From Rugalucina vietnamica (lineage: Eukaryota > Mollusca > Bivalvia > Lucinida > Lucinidae): a stretch of DNA of 64,000 bases. The translations under genes were made by a program, and so were the position numbers. How positions within the stretch are numbered: the first letter of the stretch is position 1; every line of letters starts with the position of its first letter. The notes below the pieces were generated by a model. It made no database searches, was not told the origin of the DNA, and saw only the letters and a list, made by a program, of their open reading frames with translations. Where the stretch lies: positions 50,496,856 through 50,560,855 of the forward strand of contig OZ024874.1 in the NCBI GenBank assembly GCA_964017185.1. The letters are read 5' to 3'. Shown in pieces: positions 12,901 to 26,200 of the stretch.

Positions 12901-14672
12901 CTGCTCCCAAATTAGCTCTTGTGCCAGGAAGCCGCTAGTACTACGACATAGATGTATAGTATATACAAGTATGTGGCAAGTCTCATCAGGATTGAAAGAG
13001 GATGAGATGGGTAGCCAGGGCCCCCAATGTCATGGGGGGTGTCAAAAATTCCATTTTCGATAGTTTTCGGTCTCCTGCTCCCAAACTAGCTCTTGTGCCA
13101 GGAAGCAGCTAGTACTACCACATAGATGTATAGTATATACAAGTATGTGGCAAGTCTCATCAGGATTGAAAGAGGATGAGATGGGTAGCCAGGGCCCCCA
13201 ATGTCATGGGGGTGTCAAAAATTCCATTTTCGAGAGTTTTCGGTCTCCTGCTCCCAAACTAGCTCTTGTGCCAGGAAGCCGCTAGTACTACGACATAGAT
13301 TTATAGTATATACAAGTATGTGGCAAGTCTCATCAGGATTGAAAGAGGATGAGATGGGTAGCCAGGGCCCCCAATGTCATGGGGGGTGTCAAAAAATTCC
13401 ATTTTCGATAGTTTTCGGTCTCCTGCTCCCAAACTAGCTCTTGTGCCAGGAAGCAGCTAGTACTACGACATAGATGTATAGTATATACAAGTATGTGGCA
13501 AGTCTCATCAGGATTGAAAGAGGATGAGATGGGTAGCCAGGGCCCCCAATGTCATGGGGGTGTCAAAAATTCCATTTTCGAGAGTTTTCGGTTTCCTGCT
13601 CCCAAACTAGCTCTTGTGCCAGGAAGCAGCTAGTACTACGACATAGATCTATAGTATATACAAGTATGTGGCAAGTCTCATCAGGATTGAAAGAGGATGA
13701 GATGGGTAGCCAGGGCCCCAAATGTCATGGGGGGGTGTCAAAAAATTCCATTTTCGATAGTTTTCGGTCTCCTGCTCCCAAACTAGCTCTTGTGCCAGAA
13801 AGCCGCTAGTACTACGACATAGATGTATAGTATATACAAGTATGTGGCAAGTCTCATCAGGATTGAAAGAGGATGAGATGGGTAGCCAGGGCCCCCAATG
13901 TCATGGGGGTGTCAAAAAATTCCATTTTCGATAGTTTTCGGTCTCCTGCTCCCAAACTAGCTCTTGTGCCAGGAAGCCGCTAGTACTACGACATAGATGT
14001 ATAGTATATACAAGTATGTGGCAAGTCTCATCAGGATTGAAAGAGGATGAGATGGGTAGCCAGGGCCCCCAATGTCATGGGGGTGTCAAAAAATTCCATT
14101 TTCGATAGTTTTCCGTCTCCTGCTCCCAAACTAGCTCTTGTGCCAGGAAGCCGCTAGTACTACGACATAGATGTATAGTATATACAAGTATGTGGCAAGT
14201 CTCATCAGGATTGAAAGAGGATGAGATGGGTAGCCAGGGCCCCCAATGTCATGGGGGTGTCAAAAATTACATTTTCGAGAGTTTTCGGTTTCCTGCTCCC
14301 AATCTAGCTCTTGTGCCAGGAAGCCGCTAGTACTACGACATAGATGTATAGTATATACAAGTATGTGGCAAGTCTCATCAGGATTGAAAGAGGATGAGAT
14401 GGGTAGCCAGGGCCCCCAATGTCATGGGGGTGTCAAAAAATTCCATTTTCGATAGTTTTCGGTCTCCTGCTCCCAAACTAGCTCTTGTGCCAGGAAGCCG
14501 CTAGTACTACGACATAGATGTATAGTATATACAAGTATGTGGCAAGTCTCATTAGGATTGAAAGAGGATGAGATGGGTAGCCAGGGCCCCCAATGTCATG
14601 GGGGGTGTCAAAAAATTCCATTTTCGATAGTTTTCGGTCTCCTGCTCCCAAACTAGCTCTTGTGCCAGGAAG
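9953..14672 (+). repeat. 4.72-kb tandem duplication within D1, copy B
   Basis: Second copy of the block at 5,233-9,952. Similarity stops at about 14,673, where copy B reads AGCAGCTAGTACTACCACAT and the sequence following copy A reads AGCCGCTAGTACTACGACAT. This breakpoint falls inside the conserved monomer segment, as unequal crossing-over between out-of-register monomers would produce. Confidence 0.85.
10580..10589 (+). repeat. Expanded G10 run in the monomer hairpin
   Basis: The G-run following CAATGTCAT is usually 5-6 bases but reaches 10 here. The corresponding site in the duplicate unit near 5,864 has 9. Such runs vary among neighbours and shift any reading frame through the array. Confidence 0.9.
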
Positions 14673-17600
14673 CAGCTAGTACTACCACATAGATGTATAG
14701 TATATACAAGTATGTGGCAAGTCTCATCAGGATTGAAAGAGGATGAGATGGGTAGCCAGGGCCCCCAATGTCATGGGGGTGTCAAAAATTCCATTTTCGA
14801 GAGTTTTCGGTTTCCTGCTCCCAAACTAGCTCTTGTGCCAGGAAGCAGCTAGTACTACGACATAGATCTATAGTATATACAAGTATGTGGCAAGTCTAAT
14901 CAGGATTGAAAGAGGATGAGATGGGTAGCCAGGGCCCCAAATGTCATGGGGGGTGTCAAAAATTCCATTTTCGATAGTTTTCGGTCTCCTGCTCCCAAAC
15001 TAGCTCTTGTGCCAGGAAGCCGCTAGTACTACGACATAGATGTATAGTATATACAAGTATGTGGCAAGTCTCATCAGGATTGAAAGAGGATGAGATGGGT
15101 AGCCAGGGCCCCCAATGTCATGGGGGTGTCAAAAAATTCCATTTTCGATAGTTTTCGGTCTACTGCTCCCAAACTAGCTCTTGTGCCAGGAAGCCGCTAG
15201 TACTACGACATAGATGTATAGTATATACAAGTATGTGGCAAGTCTCATCAGGATTGAAAGAGGATGAGATGGGTAGCCAGGGCCCCCAATGTCATGGGGG
15301 TGTCAAAAAATTTCATTTTCGATAGTTTTCGGTCTCCTGCTCCCAAACTAGCTCTTGTGCCAGGAAGCCGCTAGTACTACGACATAGATGTATAGTATAT
15401 ACAAGTATGTGGCAAGTCTCATCAGGATTGAAAGAGGATGAGATGGGTAGCCAGGGCCCCCAATGTCATGGGGGTGTCAAAAATTACATTTTCGAGAGTT
15501 TTCGGTTTCCTGCTCCCAATCTAGCTCTTGTGCCAGGAAGCCGCTAGTACTACGACATAGATGTATAGTATATACAAGTATGTGGCAAGTCTCATCAGGA
15601 TTGAAAGAGGATGAGATGGGTAGCCAGGGCCCCCAATGTCATGGGGGGTGTCAAAAAATTCCATTTTCGATAGTTTTCGGTCTCCTGCTCCCAAACTAGC
15701 TCTTGTGCCAGGAAGCCGCTAGTACTACGACATAGATGTATAGTATATACAAGTATGTGGCAAGTCTCATCAGGATTGAAAGAGGATGAGATGGGTAGCC
15801 AGGGCCCCCAATGTCATGGGGGTGTCAAAAAATTCCATTTTCGATAGTTTTCGGTCTCCTGCTCCCAAACTAGCTCTTGTGCCAGGAAGCCGCTAGTACT
15901 ACGACATAGATGTATAGTATATACAAGTATGTGGCAAGTCTCATCAGGATTGAAAGAGGATGAGATGGGTAGCCAGGGCCCCCAATGTCATGGGGGTGTC
16001 AAAAATTCCATTTTCGATAGTTTTCCGTCTCCTGCTCCCAAACTAGCTCTTGTGCCAGGAAGCCGCTAGTACTACGATATAGATGTATAGTATATACAAG
16101 TATGTGGCAAGTCTCATCAGGATTGAAAGAGGATGAGATGGGTAGCCAGGGCCCCCAATGTCATGGGGGTGTCAAAAATTCCATTTTTGAGAGTTTTCGG
16201 TTTCCTGCTCCCAAACTAGCTCTTGTGCCAGGAAGCCGCTAGTACTACGACATAGATGTATAGTATATACAAGTATGTGGCAAGTCTCATCAGGATTGAA
16301 AGAGGATGAGATGGGTAGCCAGGGTCCCCAATGTCATGGGGGGTGTCAAAAAATTCCATTTTCGATAGTTTTCGGTCTCCTGCTCCCAAACTAGCTCTTG
16401 TGCCAGAAAGCAACTAGTACTACGACATAGATGTATAGTATATACAAGTATGTGGCAAGTCTCATCAGGATTGAAAGAGGATGAGATGGGTAGCCAGGGC
16501 CCCCAATGTCATGGGGGGTGTCAAAAATTCCATTTTCGATAGTTTTCGGTTTCCTGCTCCCAAACTAGCTCTTGTGCCAGGAAGCCGCTAGTACTACGAC
16601 ATAGATGTATAGCATATACAAGTATGTGGCAAGTCTCATCAGGATTGAAAGAGGATGAGATGGGTAGCCAGACCCCCCACTATGTCAGAGGGGGGTGCAA
16701 AAAAAATATTTTCGATATTTCTCGGTATCTTGCTCCCAAACTAGCTCTTGTGCCAGAAAGCCGCTTATACTGCAATAAAGGTATATGATATATGAATGTA
16801 TGTGTCAAGTCTCATTAGGATTGAAAGAGGATGAGGAGGGAAGCCAGGCCCCCCAACGCATCTAGGGTCATATTTTCCTGTACAGAATTGGCTATTTTCG
16901 ACACTTCTAGGTCTACTGCTCCGAAACTAGCTCTTGTGCCAGGAAGCCGCTAGTACTGTGATAAATGTATATGTTATATACAAGTATGTGGCAAGTCTCA
17001 TCAGGATTGAAAGAGGATGAGATGGGTAGCCCGGGCTCCCAATGTCATGGGGGTGTCAAAAATTCCATTTTTGAGAGTTTTAGGTCTCCTGCTCCCAAAC
17101 TAGCTCTTGTGCCAGGAAGCCGCTAGTACTACGACATAGATGTATAGTATATACAAGTATGTGGCAAGTCTCATCAGGATTGAAAGAAGATGAGATGTGT
17201 AGCCAGGGCCCCAAATGTCATGGGGGTGTCAAAAAATTCCATTTTCGATAGTTTTCGGTCTCCTGCTCCCAAACTAGCTCTTGTGCCAGGAAGCCGCTAG
17301 TACTACGACATAGATGTATAGTATATACAAGTATGTGGCAATTCTCATCAGGATTGAAAGAGGATGAGATGGGTAGCCAGGGCCCCCAATGTCATGGGGT
17401 GTCAAAAAATTCCATTTTCGATAGTTTTCGGTCTCCTGCTCCCAAACTAGCTCTTGTGCCAGGAAGCCGCTAGTACTACGACATAGATGTATAGTATATA
17501 CAAGTATGTGGCAAGTCTCATCAGGATTGAAAGAGGATGAGGTGGGTAGCCAGGGCCCCCAATGTCATGGGGGGTGTCAAAAAATTCCATTTTCGATAGT

Positions 17601-20600
17601 TTTCCGTCTCCTGCTCCCAAACTATCTCTTGTGTCAGGAAGCCGCTAGTACTACGACATAGATGTATAGTATATACAAGTATGTGGCAAGTCTCATCAGG
17701 ATTGAAAGAGGATGAGATGGGTAGCCAGGGCCCCCAATGTCATGGGGGGTGTCAAAAAATTCCATTTTCGATAGTTTTCGGTTTCCTGCTCCCATACTAG
17801 CTCTTGTGCCAGGAAGCCGCTAGTACTACGACATAGATGTACAGTATATACAAGTATGTGGCAAGTCTCATTAGGATTGAAAGAGGATGAGATGGGTAGC
17901 CAGGGCCCCCAATGTCATGGGGGTGTCAAAAAATTCCATTTTCGATAGTTTTCCGTCTCCTGCTCCCAAACTAGCTCTTGTGCCAGGAAGCCGCTAGTAC
18001 TACGCCATAGATGTATAGTATATACAAGTATGTGGCAAGTCTCATCAGGATTGAAAGAGGATGAGATGGGTAGCCAGGGCCCCCAATGTCATGGGGGGTG
18101 TCAAAAATTCCATTTTCGAGAGTTTTCGGTTTCCTGCTCCCAAACTAGCTCTTGTGCCAGGAAGCCGCTAGTACTACGACATAGATGTATAGTATATACA
18201 AGTATGTGGCAAGTCTCATCAGGATTGAAAGAGGATGAGATGGGTAGCCAGGGCCCCCAATGTCATGGTGGGTGTCAAAAAAATCCATTTTCGATAGTTT
18301 TCGGTCTCCTGCTCCCAAACTAGCTCTTGCGCCAGGAAGCAGCTAGTACTACGACATAGATGTATAGTATATACAAGTATGTGGCAAGTCTCATCAGGAT
18401 TGAAAGAGGATGAGATGGGTAGCCAGGGCCCCCAATGTCATGGGGGGTGTCAAAAATTCCATTTTCGAGAGTTTTCGGTTTCCTGCTCCCAAACTAGCTC
18501 TTGTGCCAGGAAGCCGTTAGTACTACGACATAGATGTATAGTATATACAAGTATGTGGCAAGTCTCATCAGGATTGAAAGAGGATGAGATGGGTAGCCAG
18601 ACCCCCACTATGTCAGAGGGGGGTGCAAAAAAATATTTTCGATATTTCTCGGTATCTTGCTCCCAAACTAGCTCTTGTGCCAGAAAGCCGCTTATACTTC
18701 AATACAGGTATATGATATATGAATGTATGTGTCAAGTCTCATTAGGATTGAAAGAGGATGAGGAGGGAAGCCAGGCCCCCCAACGCCTCTAGGGTCATAT
18801 TTTCCTGTACAGAATTGGCTATTTTCGACACTTCTAGGTCTACTGCTCCGAAACTAGCTCTTGTGCCAGGAAGCCGCTAGTACTGTGATAAATGTATATG
18901 TTATATACAAGTATGTGGCAAGTCTCATCAGGATTGAAAGAGGATGAGATGGGTAGCTTAGGCTCCCAATGTCATGGGGGGTTTCAAAAATTCCATTTTC
19001 GAGACTTTTTGGTTTCCTGCTCCCAAACTAGCTCTTGTGCCAGGAAGCCGCTAGTACTACGACATAGATGTATAGTATATACAAGTATGTGGCAAGTCTC
19101 ATCAGGATTGAAAGAGGATGAGATGGGCAGCCAGGGCCCCAAATGTCATGGGGGTGTTAAAAAATTACATTTTCGATAGTTTTCTGTCTCCTGCTCCCAA
19201 ACTAGCTCTTGTGCCAGGAAGCCGCTAGTACTACGACATAGATGTATAGTATATACAAGTATGTGGCAAGTCTCATCAGGATTGAAAGAGGATGAGATGG
19301 GTAGCCAGGGACCCAATGTCATGGGGGTGTCAAAAAATTCCATTTTCGAGAGTTTTCGGTTTCCTGCTCCCAAACTAGCTCTTGTGCCAGGAAGCCGCTA
19401 GTACTACGACATAGATGTATAGTAAATACAAGTATGTGGCAAGTCTCATCAGGATTGAAAGAGGATGAGATGGGTAGCCAGGGCCCCCAATGTCATGGGG
19501 GGTGTCAAAAAATTCCATTTTCGATAGTTTTCCGTCTCCTGCTCCCAAACTAGCTCTTGTGCCAGGAAGCCGCTAGTACTACGACATAGATGTACAGTAT
19601 ATACAAGTATGTGGCAAGTCTCATCAGGATTGAAAGAGGATGAGATGGGTAGCCAGGGCCCCCAATGTCATGGGGGATGTCAAAAATTCCATTTTCGATA
19701 GTTTTCGGTCTCCTGCTCCCAAACTAGCTCTTGTGCCAGGAAGCCGCTAGTACTACGACATAGATGTATAGTATATACAAGTATGTGGCAAGTCTCATCA
19801 GGATTGAAAGAGGATGAGATGGGTAGCCAGGGCCCCCAATGTCATGGGGGATGTCAAAAATTCCATTTTCGAGAGTTTTCCGTCTCCTGCTCCCAAACTA
19901 GCTCTTGTGCCAGGAAGCCGCTAGTACTACGCCATAGATGTATAGTATATACAAGTATGTGGCAAGTCTCATCAGGATTGAAAGAGGATGAGATGGGTAG
20001 CCAGGGCCCCCAATGTCATGGGGGGTGTCAAAAATTCCATTTTCGAGAGTTTTCGGTTTCCTGCTCCCAAACTAGCTCTTGTGCCAGGAAGCCGCTAGTA
20101 CTACGACATAGATGTATAGTATATACAAGTATGTGGCAAGTCTCATCAGGATTGAAAGAGGATGAGATGGGTAGCCAGGGCCCCCAATGTCATGGTGGGT
20201 GTCAAAAAAATCCATTTTCGATAGTTTTCGGTCTCCTGCTCCCAAACTAGCTCTTGCGCCAGGAAGCAGCTAGTACTACGACATAGATGTATAGTATATA
20301 CAAGTATGTGGCAAGTCTCATCAGGATTGAAAGAGGATGAGATGGGTAGCCAGGGCCCCCAATGTCATGGGGGGTGTCAAAAATTCCATTTTCGAGAGTT
20401 TTCGGTTTCCTGCTCCCAAACTAGCTCTTGTGCCAGGAAGCCGCTAGTACTACGACATAGATGTATAGTATATACAAGTATGTGGCAAGTCTCATCAGGA
20501 TTGAAAGAGGATGAGATGGGTAGCCAGGGCCCCCAATGTCATGGGGGTGTCAAAAAATTCCATTTTCGATAGTTTTCCGTCTCCTGCTCCCAAACTAGCT

Positions 20601-23240
20601 CTTGTGCCAGGAAGCCGCTAGTACTACGCCATAGATGTATAGTATATACAAGTATGTGGCAAGTCTCATCAGGATTGAAAGAGGATGAGATGGGTAGCCA
20701 GGGCCCCCAATGTCATGGGGGGTGTCAAAAATTCCATTTTCGAGAGTTTTCGGTTTCCTGCTCCCAAACTAGCTCTTGTGCCAGGAAGCCGCTAGTACTA
20801 CGACATAGATGTATAGTATATACAAGTATGTGGCAAGTCTCATCAGGATTGAAAGAGGATGAGATGGGTAGCCAGGGCCCCCAATGTCATGGGGGATGTC
20901 AAAAAAATCCATTTTCGATAGTTTTCGGTCTCCTGCTCCCAAACTAGCTCTTGCGCCAGGAAGCAGCTAGTACTACGACATAGATGTATAGTATATACAA
21001 GTATGTGGCAAGTCTCATCAGGATTGAAAGAGGATGAGATGGGTAGCCAGGGCCCCCAATGTCATGGGGGGTGTCAAAAATTCCATTTTCGAGAGTTTTC
21101 GGTTTCCTGCTCCCAAACTAGCTCTTGTGCCAGGAAGCCGTTAGTACTACGACATAGATGTATAGTATATACAAGTATGTGGCAAGTCTCATCAGGATTG
21201 AAAGAGGATGAGATGGGTAGCCAGACCCCCACTATGTCAGAGGGGGGTGCAAAAAAAATATTTTCGATATTTCTCGGTATCTTGATCCCAAACTAGCTCT
21301 TGTGCCAGAAAGCCGCTTATACTGCAATAAAGGTATATGATATATGAATGTATGTGTCAAGTCTCATCAGGATTGAAAGAGGATGAGGAGGGTAGCCAGG
21401 CCCCCCAACGGCTCTAGGGTCATATTTTCCTGTACAGAATTGGCTATTTTCGACACTTCTAGGTCTACTGCTCCGAAACTAGCTTTTGTGCCAGTAAGCC
21501 GCTAGTACTGTGATAAATGTATATGTTATATACAAGTATGTGGCAAGTCTCATCAGGATTGAAAGAGGATGAGATGGGTAGCCCGGGCTCCCAATGTCAT
21601 GGGGGGTGTCAAAAATTCCATTTTCGATAGTTTTCCGTCTCCTGCTCCCAAACTAGCTCTTGTGCCAGGAAGCCGCTAGTACTACGACATAGATGTATAG
21701 TATATACAAGTATGTGGCAAGTCTCATCAGGATTGAAAGAGGATCAGATGGGTAGCCAGGGCCCCCAATGTCATGGGGGGTGTCAAAAAATTCCATTTTC
21801 GATAGTTTTTCGTCTCCTGCTCCCAAACTAGCTATTGTGCCAGGAAGCCGCTAGTACTACGACATAGATGTATAGTATATACAAGTATGTGGCAAGTCTC
21901 ATCAGGATTGAAAGAGGATGAGATGGGTAGCCAGGGCCCCCAATGTCATGGGGGGTGTCAAAAAATCCATTTTCGAGAGTTTTCGGTTTCCTGCTCCCAA
22001 ACTAGCTCTTGTGCCAGGAAGCCGCTAGTACTACGACATAGATGTATAGTATATACAAGTATGTGGCAAGTCTCATCAGGATTGAAAGAGGATGAGATGG
22101 GTAGCCAGGGCCCCCAATGTCATGGGGGTGTCAAAAAATTCCATTTTCGATAGTTTTCCGTCTCCTGCTCCCAAACTAGCTCTTGTGCCAGGAAGCAGCT
22201 GGTACTACGACATAGATGTATAGTATATACAAGTATGTGGCAAGTCTCATCAGGATTGAAAGAGGGTGAGATGGGTAGCCAGGGCCCCCAATGTCATGGG
22301 GGGTGTCAAAAATTCCATTTTCGAGAGTTTTCGGTTTCCTGCTCCCAAACTAGCTCTTGTGCCAGGAAGCCATTAGTACTACGACATAGATGTATAGTAT
22401 ATACAAGTATGTGGCAAGTCTCATCAGGATTGAAAGAGGATGAGATGGGTAGCCAGACCCCCACTATGTCAGAGGGGGGTGCAAAAAATATTTTCGATAT
22501 TTCTCGGTATCTTGCTCCCAAACTAGCTCTTGTGCCAGAAAGCCGCTTATACTGCAATACAGGTATATGACATATGAATGTATGTGTCAAGTCTCATTAG
22601 GATTGAAAGAGGATGAGGAGGGAAGCCAGGCCCCCCAACGCCTTTAGGGTCATATTTTCCTGTACAGAATTGGCTATTTTCGACACTTCTAGGTCTAGTG
22701 CTCCGAAACTAGCTCTTGTGCCAGGAAGCCGCTAGTACTGTGATAAATGTATATGTTACATACAAGTATGTGGCAAGTCTCATCAGGATTGAAAGAGGAT
22801 GAGATGGGTAGCTTGGGCTCCCAATGTCATGGGGGGTGTCAAAAATTCCATTTTCGAGAGTTTTTGGTTTCCTGCTACCAAACTAGCTCTTGTGCCAGGA
22901 AGCCGCTAGTACTACGACATAGATGTATAGTATATACAAGTATGTGGCAAGTCTCATCAGGATTGAAAGAGGATGAGATGGGTAGCCAGGACCCCAAATG
23001 TCATGGGGGTGTTAAAAAATTCCATTTTCGATAGTTTTCTGTCTCCTGCTCCCAAACTAGCTCTTGTGCCAGGAAGCCGCTAGTACTACGACATAGATGT
23101 ATAGTATGTGGCAAGTCTCATCAGGATTGAAAGAGGATGAGATGGGTAGCCAGGGCCCCCATTGTCATGGGGGTGTCAAAAAATTCCATTTTCGATAGTT
23201 TTCGGTCTCCTGCTCCCAAACTAGCTCTTGTGCCAGGAAG

Positions 23241-26200
23241 CAGCTAGTACTACGACATAGATGTATAGTATATACAAGTATGTGGCAAGTCTCATCAGGA
23301 TTGAAAGAGGATGAGATGGGTAGCCAGGGCCCCCAATGTCATGGGGGTGTCAAAAATTCCATTTTCGAGAGTTTTCGGTTTCCTGCTCCCAAACTAGCTC
23401 TTGTGCCAGGAAGCCGCTAGTACTACGACATAGATGTATAGTATATACAAGTATGTGGCAAGTCTCATCAGGATTGAAAGAGGATGAGGTGGGTAGCCAG
23501 GGCCCCCAATGTCATGGGGGTCTGAAAAAATTCCATTTTCGATAGTTTTCGGTCTCCTGCTCCCAAACTAGCTCTTGTGCCAGGAAGCAGCTAGTACTAC
23601 GACATAGATGTATAGTATATACAAGTATGTGGCAAGTCTCATCAGGATTGAAAGAGGATGAGATGGGTAGCCAGGGCCCCCAATGTCATGGGGGTGTCAA
23701 AAATTCCATTTTCGAGAATTTTCGGTTTCCTGCTCCCAAACTAGCTCTTGTGCCAGGAAGCCGCTAGTACTACGACATAGATGTATAGTATATACAAGTA
23801 TGTGGCAAGTCTCATCAGGATTGAAAGAGGATGAGATGGGTAGCCAGGGCCCCAAATGTCATGGGGGGTGTCAAAAAATTCCATTTTCGATAGTTTTCGG
23901 TCTCCTGCTCCCAAACTAGCTCTTGTGCCAGGAAGCCGCTAGTACTACGACATAGATGTATAGTATATACAAGTATGTGGCAAGTCTCATCAGGATTGAA
24001 AGAGGATGAGATGGGTAGCCAGGGCCCCCAATGTCATGGGGGATGTCAAAAATTCCATTTTCGAGAGTTTTCGGTTTCCTGCTCCCAAACTAGCTCTTGT
24101 GCCAGGAAGCCGCTAGTACTACGACATAGATGTATAGTATATACAAGTGTGTGGCAAGTCTCATTAGGATTGAAAGAGGATGAGGTGGGTAGCCAGGGCC
24201 CCCAATGTCATGGGGGATGTCAAAAATTCCATTTTCGAGAGTTTTCGGTTTCCTGCTCCCAAACTAGCTCTTGTGCCAGGAAGCCGCTAGTACTACGACA
24301 TAGATGTATAGTATATACAAGTATGTGGCAAGTCTCATCAGGATTGAAAGAGGATGAGATGGGTAGCCAGACCCCCAACTATGTCAGAGGGGGGTGCAAA
24401 AAAATTATTTACGATCTTTCTCGGTCTCTTGCTCCCACACTAGCTCTTGTGCCAGGAAGCCGCTTATACTGCAATAAAGGTATATGATATATAAATGTAT
24501 GTGGCAAGTCTCATTAGGATTGAAAGAGGATGAGGAGGGTAGCCAGGCCCCCCAACGGCTCTAGGGTCATATTTTCCTGTACAGAATTGGCTATTTTCGA
24601 CACTTCTAGGTCTACTGCTCCGAAACTAGCTCTTGTGCCAGGAAGCCGCTAGTACTGTGATAAATGTATATGTTATATAAAAGTATGTGGCAAGTCATCA
24701 GGATTGAAAGAGGATGAGATGGGTAGCCAGGGCCCCCAATATCATGGTGGGTGTCAAAAAATTCCATTTTCGATAGTTTTCGGTCTCCTGCTCCCAAACT
24801 AGCTGTTGTGCCAGGAAGCCGCAAGTACTACGACATAGATGTATAGTATATACAAGTATGTGGCAAGTCTCATCAGGATTGAAAGAGGATGAGATGGGTA
24901 GCCAGGGCCCCCAATGTCATGGGGGATGTCACAAATTCCATTTTCGAGAGTTTTCGGTTTCCTGCTCCCAAACTAGCTCTTGTGCCAGGAAGCAGCTAGT
25001 ACTGTGATAAATGTATATGTTATATAAAAGTATGTGGCAAGTCTCATCAGGATTGAAAGAGGATGAGATGGGTAGCCAGGGCCCCCAATATCATGGGGGT
25101 GTCAAAAAATTCCATTTTCGATAGTTTTCGGTCTCCTGCTCCCAAACTAGCTCTTGTGCCAGGAAGCCGCAAGTACTACGACATAGATGTATAGTATATA
25201 CAAGTATGTGGCAAGTCTCATCAGGATTGAAAGAGGATGAGATGGGTAGCCAGGGCCCCCAATGTCATGGGGGATGTCAAAAATTCCATTTTCGAGAGTT
25301 TTCGGTTTCCTGCTCCCAAACTAGCTCTTGTGCCAGGAAGCCGCTAGTACTACGACATAGATGTATAGTATATACAAGTATGTGACAAGTCTCATCAGGA
25401 TTGAAAGAGGATGAGATGGGTAGCCAGGGCCCCCAATGTCATGGGGGATGTCAAAAATTCAATATTTCGAGAGTTTTCGGTTTCCTGCTCTCAAACTAGC
25501 TCTTGTGCCAGGAAGCCGCTAGTACTACGACATAGATGTATAGTATGTACAAGTACGTGGCAAGTCTCATCAGGATTGAAAGAGGATGAGATGGGTAGCC
25601 AGACCCCCACTATGTCAGAGGGGGGTGCAAAAAATTATTTACGATCTTTCTCGGTCTCTTGCTCCCAAACTAGCTCTTGTGCCAGGAAGCCGCTTATACT
25701 GCAATAAAGGTATATGATATATAAATGTATGTGGCAAGTCTCATTAGGATTGAAAGAGGATGAGGAGGGTAGCCAGGCCCCCCAACGGCTCTAGGGTCAT
25801 ATTTTCCTGTACAGAATTGGCTATTTTCGACACTTCTAGGTCTACTGCTCCGAAACTAGCTCTTGTGCCAGGAAGCCGCTAGTACTGTGATAAATGTATA
25901 TGTTATATAAAAGTATGTGGCAAGTCTCATCAGGATTAAAAGAGGATGAGATGGGTAGCCAGGGCCCCCAATATCATGGGGGGTGTCAAAAAATTCCATT
26001 TTCGATAGTTTTCGGTCTCCTGCTCCCAAACTAGCTCTTGTGCCAGGAAGCCGCAAGTACTACGACATAGATGTATAGTATATACAAGTATGTGGTAAGT
26101 CTCATCAGGATTGAAAGAGGATGAGATGGGTAGCCAGGGCCCCCAATGTCATGGGGGATGTCAAAAAATCCATTTTCGAGAGTTTTCGGTTTCCTGCTCC

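Noticed and set aside
1-22700. Array as LTRs or an internal part of a retroelement
   Set aside because: No primer-binding site, polypurine tract or coding region is visible, and the units are strictly head-to-tail at 174 bp.
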